Numbered from the stretch's first letter, positions 7,395-14,140 are shown. The stretch: DNA of 15,135 nucleotides from an uncultured Chloroflexota bacterium (GCA_903904765.1 CAIVEA010000921.1:1-15135), one strand, 5' to 3'. Notes: generated from the letters alone by a model not told the origin. Made by a program: numbers and translations.

Positions 7395-8924
7395 TTACAG
7401 CCGCAGCGGAGGAATCCAGCGGCGCAGGGTACGCAGCAAAATCACCGATTTGATGAGGAATGGGTCGAATAGCGTCAGGTTGGGCGCGGAGAGTAGCCGG
7501 TTGTCAATCAGAATGGATTGTGGTTCTACGAAGCGCAGCAAGCCCTCGGGGCCGTTGCGCCGCCCGATGCCGCTGTGCTTCACCCCGCCCATTGGCACGG
7601 TGACGTTGCCGAAAACCACTTTAGTGGTGTTGATGCTCACATCCCCGCTGTGCATACGGGTGGCAAGCTGTTCGGCACGGCGCAGGTTGTTGGAGAAGAT
7701 CGAGCCGGAAAGCCCGTAGGGGCTATCGTTTGCCAACCGGATCGCTTCGTTAGCATCCTGCACGCGCATGATCGGGATCAGCGGGCCGAAGGTTTCCTCG
7801 CGCATCACGCGCATATCGTGGTTGACGTTCACCAGTATGGTCGGCTCGAAGAACAGCGGCCCCAGATCGGGACGACGCTTGCCACCTGATATCACGGTAG
7901 CGCCTTTGGCGACGGCATCCGCGATAAATTCTTCGGCACGCAGGAGTTCGCGCTCGTTGGTCAGGCTGCCGACATGCACATCCATGCCCCAATCGCCGCC
8001 TTGCTTGATCTTGGCAGCGTAATACTTCAGGCGCTCGATGTAGCGGTCATAAATTCCGCTTTCCACATACACGCGCTCGGTGGAGACGCAGGCTTGTCCG
8101 GCGTTCTCCAGCGAACCGACCAGCGTCCCGCTGGCGGCCAGTTCCAGTTCGGCATCATTCAGGATAATCATCGCATCCTTGCCGCCCATCTCCATCGTGC
8201 TGCCGATGAGACGTTCGGCGCAGCGCGTGGCGATCTTACGACCTACAGCGGTGCTGCCCGTGAACGAGATGAAATCCGCCACTTCCACTACTTCCGCACC
8301 GGTGCGTCCATCTCCTGTCAGCACCTGAATCACATCTTTCGGAATGCCAGCGCGGTACATGGTTTCGACCACGTACAGGGCGGTGAAGGGGGTGATTTCG
8401 CTGGGCTTGAGCAGGATGGTGTTGCCTGCGAACAGCGCCGCCAGCAGATCGCAGAAAGCGTTGAGCAACGGGTAGTTCCAAGGGGTGATCGCACCCACCA
8501 CGCCGACGGGCTTGTAGTACACGCGGGCGCGGTGCTTGATGGGAACGACAGCGCCGCGTTTTTGCGGGCGCAACAGGCGCGGCGCATTGTTGCAGTAGTA
8601 GGCCATCAGCAGATCGGTGGCGAACACTTCGAGGAACGCGCCGATTTCAGTTTTGCCTGTTTCCTGCCGGATGGATTGCATCACTCCGGTGCGATCTTTC
8701 CAGATGCTTTCCCACCAGCGCCCCAGCAGGCGGGCGCGGCCTTTCGCGCCCAGCGCCTCCCATGCGGGTTGGGCAGCACGGGCGCGTTGGGCAGCGGCTT
8801 CCACATCAGCACGGGTGCAGACCGGAACTTGTCCGATGGTCTGCCCGGTGATGGGGTTGGTGACGGTGATTTGCTCACGTTCGTCCGCGATTTGTCCGGG
8901 TGCGGGTTGTTCTAACACGGCCAT
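7395..8924 (-). CDS. NAD(P)-dependent aldehyde dehydrogenase, succinate-semialdehyde dehydrogenase-like
   Basis: A 509-residue cytoplasmic enzyme predicted to oxidise an aldehyde to its acid with NAD(P)+. The start is placed at ATG 8924, with GGAG 8 bases ahead. The TTG at 8939 overlaps that site. Catalytic features are 'ITPWNYPL' with N150, the cofactor loop 'ISFTGSTAVG' (about 220-229), general base E245 in 'MEMGGKDAMI', and nucleophile C279 in 'NAGQACVSTERVYV'. 'FFEPTILVNVNHDMRVMREETFGPLIP' carries the usual C-terminal motif. The 'GQxCVSTERVYV' pattern and the C-terminal tail after 'KHSGIGRRNG' are like succinate-semialdehyde dehydrogenases of the GabD2 type. The substrate is inferred from similarity only. 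The PPOX-class gene ends 75 bases upstream on the same strand, so the two may be co-transcribed. Confidence 0.93.
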   Translation of the reverse strand: MAVLEQPAPGQIADEREQITVTNPITGQTIGQVPVCTRADVEAAAQRARAAQPAWEALGAKGRARLLGRWWESIWKDRTGVMQSIRQETGKTEIGAFLEVFATDLLMAYYCNNAPRLLRPQKRGAVVPIKHRARVYYKPVGVVGAITPWNYPLLNAFCDLLAALFAGNTILLKPSEITPFTALYVVETMYRAGIPKDVIQVLTGDGRTGAEVVEVADFISFTGSTAVGRKIATRCAERLIGSTMEMGGKDAMIILNDAELELAASGTLVGSLENAGQACVSTERVYVESGIYDRYIERLKYYAAKIKQGGDWGMDVHVGSLTNERELLRAEEFIADAVAKGATVISGGKRRPDLGPLFFEPTILVNVNHDMRVMREETFGPLIPIMRVQDANEAIRLANDSPYGLSGSIFSNNLRRAEQLATRMHSGDVSINTTKVVFGNVTVPMGGVKHSGIGRRNGPEGLLRFVEPQSILIDNRLLSAPNLTLFDPFLIKSVILLRTLRRWIPPLRL

Positions 8925-8999
8925 GCGAACATCTCCCAAAGTTCTGGTCAGAATGTCTATTAAGGAGATTGTACCGCAGGGGTGAAGGTTATCCCACCA

Positions 9000-9416
9000 C
9001 TATCTGCCGAAGGCGGTCACTTTAGTCGGACGAATCTTGTACATTACCCGCGTCTGGGTCTGGGGGGTATCGGTGGTGTTGAACGCGCCGAAATACGACT
9101 GTCCGGTGTATTTCACCGAGAGGGCGTTGATGTGGTCAACTGCGCCTTCGGTGGTGGCTTCTTCCACCACGCCGCGCACTTCCAGCCAGCGGAAGGCGTT
9201 CTGCGGGTCGAGGATCACCACCGTGACCTTCGGGTTGTTCTGGATGTTCTTGTCCTTCTGGCGACCCTGTGCGCTGTTAATGCGTACATAATGCTCATCG
9301 GCATCCACCCACACGACGGTGGATTGTGGCTGACCATCAGGCATCATGGTGGTGACGACTGCGTACAGCGGCTTATCCAGCAAATCTTGATGGCTGGCGG
9401 GGATCATATCGGTCAT
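9000..9416 (-). CDS. PPOX-class split-barrel enzyme, probably F420- or flavin-dependent
   Basis: A 138-residue protein of the pyridoxamine 5'-phosphate oxidase-like split beta-barrel superfamily. The start is ATG 9416, with AAGGAG upstream (8 bases of spacing). Extension to 9464 would run through a strong hairpin and is rejected. Family features are 'YAVVTTMMPDGQPQSTVVWV' (19-37), 'GRQKDKNIQNNPKVTVVILD' (51-70, phosphate-contact segment), 'RWLEVRGVVEEATTEGAVDH' (76-95) and 'RVMYKIRPTKVTAFG' at the end. This layout matches short PPOX-class probable F420-dependent enzymes common in Actinobacteria and Chloroflexota. These reduce unsaturated bonds or bind F420 or FMN. The actual substrate and cofactor cannot be decided from sequence. 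Confidence 0.85.
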   Translation of the reverse strand: MTDMIPASHQDLLDKPLYAVVTTMMPDGQPQSTVVWVDADEHYVRINSAQGRQKDKNIQNNPKVTVVILDPQNAFRWLEVRGVVEEATTEGAVDHINALSVKYTGQSYFGAFNTTDTPQTQTRVMYKIRPTKVTAFGR

Positions 9417-9450
9417 GAGAAGTACTCCTTCGTCTTGTAGGGTTATAGAT

Positions 9451-9473
9451 GCTGCGCTTTGCACAAGCGCAGC
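9451..9473. other. Perfect 9-bp hairpin in the PPOX gene leader
   Basis: GCTGCGCTT (9451-9459) and AAGCGCAGC (9465-9473) form a perfect GC-rich stem with a 5-base loop, about 35 bases before the minus-strand PPOX start. No T-run follows on either strand, so it is not a typical terminator. It may be an mRNA-stabilising or regulatory stem, or a protein site. Confidence 0.55.
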
Positions 9474-9571
9474 ACTGTCATCTATTCTATACTGTGGATG
9501 TGCAATTTCATGTAAACCGCAATATTTGCCCGACGCATTTCAGTCCGTGCAGCGGCAGGGGAGATGAACGG

Positions 9572-9793
9572 ATGCCCAACCCAACCGAACCACAAGCCAA
9601 CCGTAAAACCGGCAGCATCCCCCGCGTGGAGGTCGAGCCGGAAAAACCCAAAGAGCTGCCGGAACTGCCTGAATTTCGGGATATGGGCGCGATCACCGGA
9701 CGAATTGTCATCAACCTCCATCGCGGCGAAGGCCATGACGCAGCCCGCGAAGATGACGATACTGCCAGCGGGCCGCCTGCCGATTCCGATTAA
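9572..9793 (+). CDS. Small acidic hypothetical protein
   Basis: A 73-residue protein that I do not recognise. ATG 9572 is well supported by AGGGGAG (9557-9563) with 8 bases of spacing, although the frame is open further upstream. The N-terminal half is rich in Pro, Glu and Lys ('EVEPEKPKELPELPEF'). A short ordered stretch 'RDMGAITGRIVINLHRGEG' may form a beta hairpin. The tail is strongly acidic ('AAREDDDTASGPPADSD'). There is no signal peptide or membrane segment, so it is predicted cytoplasmic and largely disordered. It stands alone on the plus strand between two minus-strand genes, and its stop codon overlaps the stop of the convergent epimerase gene. The strong ribosome site is the main argument that it is real. 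Confidence 0.6.
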   Translation: MPNPTEPQANRKTGSIPRVEVEPEKPKELPELPEFRDMGAITGRIVINLHRGEGHDAAREDDDTASGPPADSD

Positions 9794-10362
9794 TGCGGGA
9801 GTTCCGCTGCCGGAATATCCTTTAGGAAGCGATTCTGCTGGTCACGCGGTGAGAGTAGCGGTGCAGCATCACCCAAACCCCAGTCGAGATTGATGGTCGG
9901 GTCGTTCCACGCCACGCCATTTTCATCCACGCCGCCATTGTAGTAGTTGTTGACCATGTACATCAATGTCGCGTCGGTCAGCGCGTAGAAACCGTGCGCC
10001 ACGCCGATGGGGATGTACACGCCCCAGTTGTTCGCCCCGCCGATCTCAAACGTATGTGTCACGCGGTAGGTGGGCGATGACGGGCGCAAATCTACCATGC
10101 CCACCCGGATTTGCCCGCTGGGAACGTACCAGTAATCAATCTGATGGTGGTGATAATGCAGGCCGCGTAACACCCCGGCGCGGCTGTCGGAACGATTGCA
10201 CTGAATCCGATCCCAGTTCAGCCACGGAAACCATTCGCGGCGGAAAGTCTCCATAAAGCGCCCGCGTTCATCCTCGAAGGCGCGGATGGGGACGACGTAC
10301 ACATCGGCAATCGCTTCCAGCGGTTTGACGGGGGAAGCGGCGGGGGGCGTGGGTGCGGTCAT
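9790..10362 (-). CDS. dTDP-4-dehydrorhamnose 3,5-epimerase-like protein (RmlC/RfbC family)
   Basis: A 190-residue cupin-fold sugar epimerase. The start is placed at ATG 10362, giving normal family length. The GGAG upstream is 12 bases away, which is long. Family marks are 'FEDERGRFMETFR' (29-41), the catalytic-His motif 'VLRGLHYHHHQIDYW' (H69), 'GQIRVGMVDLRPSSPTY' (83-99), 'YIPIGVAHGFYAL' (116-128), 'YMVNNYYN' (135-142) with the conserved tyrosines, and 'WNDPTINLDWGL'. RmlC makes dTDP-4-keto-L-rhamnose in dTDP-rhamnose synthesis. Here 'LRGLHYHHHQ' replaces the usual 'LRGLHFQ', so a related 3,5-epimerase for another deoxysugar is possible. No rmlA, rmlB or rmlD is nearby, though glycosyltransferases lie 6 kb upstream in the window. 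Confidence 0.85.
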   Translation of the reverse strand: MTAPTPPAASPVKPLEAIADVYVVPIRAFEDERGRFMETFRREWFPWLNWDRIQCNRSDSRAGVLRGLHYHHHQIDYWYVPSGQIRVGMVDLRPSSPTYRVTHTFEIGGANNWGVYIPIGVAHGFYALTDATLMYMVNNYYNGGVDENGVAWNDPTINLDWGLGDAAPLLSPRDQQNRFLKDIPAAELPH

Positions 10363-10500
10363 AGGCTGTCTTTTCTCCAGAGCGCAGATGAGCTTATTGT
10401 GGCACGACTTTAGCGCAACCACATTACGCATGGCTAACAGGGAGCAACTGTACCTCAAATTGGCTCGTATAGGGGAGTGTGGCCTGCGTGGTCTTGCGGC

Positions 10501-10529
10501 TTGAAAAAATAGAATATTTGTTCTAATAT
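10501..10529 (+). promoter_or_regulatory. Promoter with SOS-box-like palindrome, upstream of lytic transglycosylase
   Basis: TTGAAA (10501-10506), a 17-base spacer and TAATAT (10524-10529) form a plausible housekeeping promoter in an AT-rich patch, 38 bases before the transglycosylase start. The spacer and -10 are covered by a near-palindrome TAGAATATTTGTTCTA (10510-10525), placed where a repressor would block polymerase. It resembles GAAC-N4-GTTC LexA sites with one changed base. The repressor identity is an inference. Confidence 0.5.
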
Positions 10530-10567
10530 TGATCCTATCCCCTACTCATAAGGAGCAAGCGCATCCG

Positions 10568-11251
10568 ATGGCTGTTAAAACCCGTTCGCGCCTGTCGTCT
10601 GCTGTTGTTCGCCCTGCCAAACGTTCGCGCTGGTGGCGCTTTCGCACGCATCTGCCCGCATGGGTGTTGTTGGCGGTGGCATTGTTGATCGTGTTGCCGC
10701 ACTGGTTATCCGGCGGCTGGAATGTCGTTCGGCGGGCGCTGGAGGCGTGGTTGACGCAGGGCAGTATCGCGCCGCTGTTCACGCCGGAGGTGCGCCACTG
10801 GTCAGCCGATATTGACCGCTGGGCGACAGCATCTGATCTCGATCCGAATCTGGTGGCGACAGTGATGCAGATCGAATCCTGCGGGCATCCCACCATCAGT
10901 AGCAGCGCGGGGGCACAGGGCTTATTTCAGGTGATGCCGTTTCACTTCAGCGCGGATGAGGACATGCTGGATGCCGACACCAATGCGCGGCGTGGCGTGG
11001 ACTTCCTGAAGTGGTGCATGAACTACACGGGCGGCGATGCGACGCTGGCGCTGGCCTGCTACAACGGCGGTCCCGGCGTGGTGAGCAGCCCGCAGGCGCT
11101 GTGGCCTGCCGAAACGCAACGCTATATCCGCTGGGGCAGCGGCATCTACGCCGATGCGCGTTCCGGCGCGACCAGCAGCGCCACACTGGACGCATGGCTG
11201 GCGGCGGGGGGTGGGGTGCTGTGTCAGTGGGCAGCCAGCGCACAGGGCTGA
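10568..11251 (+). CDS. Membrane-anchored lytic transglycosylase (SLT domain)
   Basis: A 227-residue peptidoglycan-cleaving enzyme. It is predicted to break the MurNAc-GlcNAc bond by forming 1,6-anhydroMurNAc, outside the membrane. ATG 10568 follows AAGGAG with an unusually long 12-base gap. A basic N-terminus (1-27, many Arg/Lys) and a single hydrophobic segment (about 31-47) suggest a signal anchor with the enzyme outside. The SLT motifs are 'VMQIESCGHPTISSSAGAQG' (99-118) with catalytic E103, 'LFQVMPFHF' (119-127), 'NARRGVDFLKWCM' (139-151), 'ALACYNGGPGVV' (161-172) and 'ETQRYI' (182-187). This is the Slt70/MltC-like lysozyme fold. It is followed by a separate promoter for the LysM/SdrD-like gene, whose product may act on the same wall. 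Confidence 0.92.
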   Translation: MAVKTRSRLSSAVVRPAKRSRWWRFRTHLPAWVLLAVALLIVLPHWLSGGWNVVRRALEAWLTQGSIAPLFTPEVRHWSADIDRWATASDLDPNLVATVMQIESCGHPTISSSAGAQGLFQVMPFHFSADEDMLDADTNARRGVDFLKWCMNYTGGDATLALACYNGGPGVVSSPQALWPAETQRYIRWGSGIYADARSGATSSATLDAWLAAGGGVLCQWAASAQG

Positions 11252-11276
11252 TTTGCCGTCGTTTCCCCTGCGCTGG
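11235..11276 (+). other. Stem-loop at the end of the transglycosylase gene
   Basis: CCAGCG (11235-11240) pairs with CGCTGG (11271-11276), and CAGGG with CCCTG extends the stem with a 2-base bulge. It spans the stop codon and has no T-run, so it may stabilise the mRNA end or be a Rho-type pause site rather than an intrinsic terminator. Confidence 0.3.
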
Positions 11277-11287
11277 GTTCGGGGCTG

Positions 11288-11315
11288 TTGACTGACTTTT
11301 TCACCATGCTATAAT
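11288..11315 (+). promoter_or_regulatory. Strong sigma-70-type promoter for the LysM surface-protein gene
   Basis: TTGACT (11288-11293), a 16-base spacer and a perfect TATAAT (11310-11315). Transcription would start near 11322, about 65 bases before the chosen ATG at 11387. Confidence 0.75.
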
Positions 11316-11386
11316 CGCCCCGCCTGTTCTATTTGGAACATGGAGGGCGGCTCCGTGCTGTACCTCTATGCAGTTTGGAGTGTGGA

Positions 11387-13168
11387 ATGCGTAAATCGGG
11401 CTTGCGTCTGCTGGCGCTGCTGCTGTGTTTTGTCCTCGGTGTGGTGAGTGTGGCCGCACAGGATGTCAATTTGCTGGTGAACCCCAGCCTCGACGAGTCG
11501 GGTTCTACCTATGTTCAGCGCCGGGGCGGTGATAAACCACTCTATGTGGCGCAGGGTTGGAACTACTGGATCGCCCCGCAAATTGATGCTTATACCAACA
11601 ACCCGAACGAAGTGGTGATGTTCCCGCATCCCGGCCCTGTGCCGAATGTGCTGGAAGGCAACCGCGCCCAGTTCATCGAGTGCGCCTATGCCACCTGTAC
11701 GGTTGCTATCTTGCAACAAGTGGGGAATATTCAGGCTGGTAGCAATGTGCAGGCGCGGGCATCGTCACAGGTCAAAGCCTGTAATTTTAATGAACCCTTC
11801 ACTACCTGCGGTTCGGCAATCGAGTCGGGTTCTAAGACGCGCATCGGCATTGACCCGAACGGCGGCACCGACCCCAACGACACCGATATTGTGTGGTCAG
11901 GTTATGTGCAACCGCATGACCAGTGGTTGGAACAGAGCGTGAGCGCCACTGCCACCGGCACGACGGTTACGGTATTCCTGTATTCCACGCAGAGCAGCAA
12001 AGCCCGTTTGAACCGCACCTACTGGGATAAAGCGTTCCTCGGTGGTGGCGGCACGGGTGGCGCTGCGGCAGGTGCAACCCCCGCTACGCCCGTTCCGACT
12101 GCGCCGCCAGTGGTGGCGTTCGTCGTGCCACAGAGCGCACAGGGTGATGGCTCAATCGTCCATACGGTGCAGGCGGGCGATACGATTGATAGTATCGCCT
12201 ATGCTTATGGTGTGGGTCGCAGCACCATCCTCGAACTGAACAATATTGCTGACCCGCGTTTGATCTACGTCGGGCAGAAGCTGACCATCAAGACGGCAGC
12301 ACCCGGTGGGATTGGCAACCAGCCCACCAGCGCCCCGACCAGCGCCGACGCTGCGGTACAGCCGACGACGGATCCCGCTGCCGCGCAGCCGACGACGGAT
12401 GCAGCGGCGGTTCAACCGACGACACAACCGACTACGGATGCGGCGGTTGCCCCGCAAGCGACGGAAGATGCAGCCGCGCAGGCCGTTCAGCCGACGACTG
12501 CGCCTGTGCAGCCGACAGCCGAAGCACCCGCGCAGACCACGCCTGCCGACGCAGCAGCACAACCGACAACTGAACCCCTGCCCGCGACGGCTGTTCCGGC
12601 GGAATTGCCGTCCCCGCAGCCCAACAACCTGCCGACTGCGCCCGTCGCGGTGGCGGACGCAGCCAGCGCGATTGACCCGCTGGCACAGACGGGGAAAGTG
12701 TGCGTGACGTTCTTCGAGGATACCGACCAGAATCGGTTGCAAGAACAGGGCGAAGGGCTGCTGGTGGGCGGCGCGGTGCGCTTGCTGCTGGGCAGCGATG
12801 CGGTGGGCGAGTATGTCACTGACGGTGTTTTGGAGTCGAAGTGCTTCGACTCGCTTGCGGCGGGCGATTATGTGGCCTCGGCGGGTGCGCCGCAGGGCTA
12901 CGGCCTGACCACGCCCGATCAGTTGCGCCTGAGGCTGAACCCCGGCGCGACCATCAATGTCATGTTTGGCGCGGCGAAGGGCGTACAACCGCCTGCGCTG
13001 CCTGCACCGGATGCGAATGCATCTGCCGAAGCCACGCCTGTCGTGGCGACGGTTGCGCCCTCCATCACCGAGCAGTTGCTCTCATGGAGTGGCATACTGG
13101 TGTTCGGGCTGGCGGCGGTGGTGCTGGTGGGTGGTGTGGGCGTGGCGTTCCTCGTGCGCCGTCGTTAA
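11387..13168 (+). CDS. Membrane-anchored surface protein: CBM-like, LysM and SdrD/Cna-B-like domains
   Basis: A 593-residue exported protein. ATG 11387 has TTGGAG 6 bases ahead and begins a clear signal peptide (1-24, 'MRKSGLRLLALLLCFVLGVV' then 'SVAAQ'). The in-frame TTG at 11333 would spoil it. In order: an N-terminal beta-rich domain (about 27-218) opening 'NLLVNPSLDESG', as in carbohydrate-binding jelly-roll modules, with four cysteines; a LysM domain (259-303, 'HTVQAGDTIDSIAYAYGVGR'); a long Ala/Pro/Thr/Gln linker (about 310-435) with six QPTT words; an SdrD/Cna-B-like domain (436-530, 'CVTFFEDTDQNRLQEQGEG'); and a C-terminal membrane helix (566-590) ending in RRR. LysM binds GlcNAc-containing glycans such as peptidoglycan. 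The C-terminal anchor keeps it on the membrane. It likely forms an operon with the next gene. Confidence 0.88.
   Translation: MRKSGLRLLALLLCFVLGVVSVAAQDVNLLVNPSLDESGSTYVQRRGGDKPLYVAQGWNYWIAPQIDAYTNNPNEVVMFPHPGPVPNVLEGNRAQFIECAYATCTVAILQQVGNIQAGSNVQARASSQVKACNFNEPFTTCGSAIESGSKTRIGIDPNGGTDPNDTDIVWSGYVQPHDQWLEQSVSATATGTTVTVFLYSTQSSKARLNRTYWDKAFLGGGGTGGAAAGATPATPVPTAPPVVAFVVPQSAQGDGSIVHTVQAGDTIDSIAYAYGVGRSTILELNNIADPRLIYVGQKLTIKTAAPGGIGNQPTSAPTSADAAVQPTTDPAAAQPTTDAAAVQPTTQPTTDAAVAPQATEDAAAQAVQPTTAPVQPTAEAPAQTTPADAAAQPTTEPLPATAVPAELPSPQPNNLPTAPVAVADAASAIDPLAQTGKVCVTFFEDTDQNRLQEQGEGLLVGGAVRLLLGSDAVGEYVTDGVLESKCFDSLAAGDYVASAGAPQGYGLTTPDQLRLRLNPGATINVMFGAAKGVQPPALPAPDANASAEATPVVATVAPSITEQLLSWSGILVFGLAAVVLVGGVGVAFLVRRR
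12359..12580 (+). repeat. QPTT-coding linker repeat
   Basis: A degenerate in-frame repeat encodes six QPTT words and one QPTA in the disordered linker of the LysM protein. Such tracts commonly change length by slippage and form glycosylated stalks. The stalk role is an inference. Confidence 0.6.
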
Positions 13169-13230
13169 AGAGCGAATCCGCGCTTCTCTAACAGGGGCGC
13201 TCTGTTGTAATCGTGTGGGGTGTCATGCTG

Positions 13231-13983
13231 ATGAGAAATGACGTAATGCGCCGCGTGTTCCTGATCGCGCTGCTGTGTGTGAGTATCGTTGCTGTTGTCC
13301 GCGCTCAGTCGGGCGGGCAGTTGTGTGTACGTGCCTTTGATGATCGCAACGCGAACGGCGCGGTAGATGAAGGCGAACCGCTGCTGACTGCCGGAATCAG
13401 CGTCAATTTGCTGAACGCGCAGAATGTGACGATTGCCAGCGCCTTGCTCGACCAATCGCCGACGGCGGCGCAGGGTGTGGTGTGCTTCCAGAATTTGCCT
13501 GCCGGACAATATTCGCTCAGCCTGACGGCTGCCGGATTGACCGCCACTACCCCGACCACCATAACCACCACAATTGCCGATGGCGGCCTGCCGACGGTAG
13601 TGGAGTTCGGCGCTCAGCGGCCTGTTGTGCCTACGCCAACGCCCGCCGCCAGCAGCGGGATTGACCGCAACCAGATCGTGCGGATTGCGGTGTCCGGCTT
13701 AGGGGCGCTGGTGGTGATCGCGGGGATGGCTTTCCTCGGCGCGATTGTGTACCTGCTGGCCTTCCGCCCGTCGTCGCGTCCGCCCGTTGACCCGCGCCGC
13801 ACCACTGGATCGCTGCGCTCCGTGCAATCGGAAGTAACCCCGACGACGGGTTCAACGCCGGTTGTGGTGCCGGATAAGCGTCGTACAACGGGTTCGCTGC
13901 TGTCGGTGCGCCGCGACCCCGAACGCACGCCTCCCGGTGGCATGACTGCCGTCCCACCTGCGGACGACAGCGACCCGTTCTAA
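13231..13983 (+). CDS. Membrane-anchored SdrD/Cna-B-like protein with basic phospho-like tail
   Basis: A 250-residue exported, single-anchor protein. The start is placed at ATG 13231, with GGGGTG 8 bases ahead. ATG 13225 and GTG 13213 are alternatives. A signal peptide (about 1-26, ending 'VVRAQ') is followed by one SdrD/Cna-B-like domain (29-130) with the calcium-loop-like 'AFDDRNANGAVDEGEPLLTA' and 'CFQNLPAGQYSLSLTAAG'. It is clearly related to the domain at 436-530 of the previous protein. After 'PTPTPAA' comes a membrane helix (about 149-178), then a 70-residue Arg/Pro/Ser/Thr-rich cytoplasmic tail with two copies of a 10-residue motif, RRTTGSLRSV (189-198) and RRTTGSLLSV (217-226). The gene lies 62 bases after its partner, likely one operon. 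No enzymatic domain. Function unknown. Confidence 0.82.
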   Translation: MRNDVMRRVFLIALLCVSIVAVVRAQSGGQLCVRAFDDRNANGAVDEGEPLLTAGISVNLLNAQNVTIASALLDQSPTAAQGVVCFQNLPAGQYSLSLTAAGLTATTPTTITTTIADGGLPTVVEFGAQRPVVPTPTPAASSGIDRNQIVRIAVSGLGALVVIAGMAFLGAIVYLLAFRPSSRPPVDPRRTTGSLRSVQSEVTPTTGSTPVVVPDKRRTTGSLLSVRRDPERTPPGGMTAVPPADDSDPF

Positions 13984-13999
13984 TAGGGATGACGCTTCT

Positions 14000-14066
14000 T
14001 TTGTAGGGATATGGCCTGCCATGTCCGCCGCATACAGACGGACAACATAGGTGTTGTTCCTACAAA
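14000..14066. repeat. Cloverleaf-like palindromic element (MITE/REP-like)
   Basis: A 67-base element is bounded by inverted repeats TTTGTAGGGA (14000-14009) and TTCCTACAAA (14057-14066), 10 bp with one G-T pair. Inside are three adjacent hairpins: ATGG/CCAT (14011-14022), GTCCG/CGGAC (14023-14043) and AACA/TGTT (14044-14055). It encodes nothing and is not a tRNA (arm sizes and conserved bases do not fit). It looks like a short palindromic mobile or regulatory repeat. Confidence 0.6.
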
Positions 14067-14105
14067 TACCTGCCCTGGTCTGACGAAGGGAATGAAGGTA
14101 AAAAT

Positions 14106-14140
14106 AAAAACCCCTGTTCACGCACGAACAGGGGTTTTTT
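14106..14140. terminator. Strong bidirectional intrinsic terminator
   Basis: A 14-bp perfect stem (14106-14119 with 14126-14139, nine GC-rich pairs plus flanking A-T pairs) surrounds a 6-base loop, with a T-run at 14135-14140 and an A-run on the other side. It separates the convergent SdrD-like and hypothetical genes. Confidence 0.93.

Noticed and set aside
7974..8915. Plus-strand open frame of 313 codons opposite the aldehyde dehydrogenase
   Set aside because: The aldehyde dehydrogenase frame on the other strand has every catalytic motif. This frame has shadow-type composition and no ribosome site.
11333..11386. TTG start giving an 18-residue N-terminal extension of the LysM protein
   Set aside because: It would lie about 11 bases from the predicted transcription start and disrupt the signal peptide. 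ATG 11387 has a proper ribosome site.
12359..12580. Possible CRISPR-like or tandem DNA repeat
   Set aside because: The units are short, irregular and in frame, and encode a QPTT protein linker.
12152..12988. Minus-strand open frame of 278 codons opposite the LysM protein
   Set aside because: Its Arg-rich low-complexity sequence is the mirror of the QPTT linker coding repeat. No start signal.
13169..13203. Possible terminator between the two surface-protein genes
   Set aside because: AGAGCG and CGCTCT can pair, but the loop is 23 bases and there is no T-run, so the genes are treated as one operon.
14000..14066. Possible tRNA because of the cloverleaf outline
   Set aside because: Arm lengths (10, 4, 5, 4), an 11-base middle loop and 4-base side loops do not fit, and no T-loop consensus or CCA is present.
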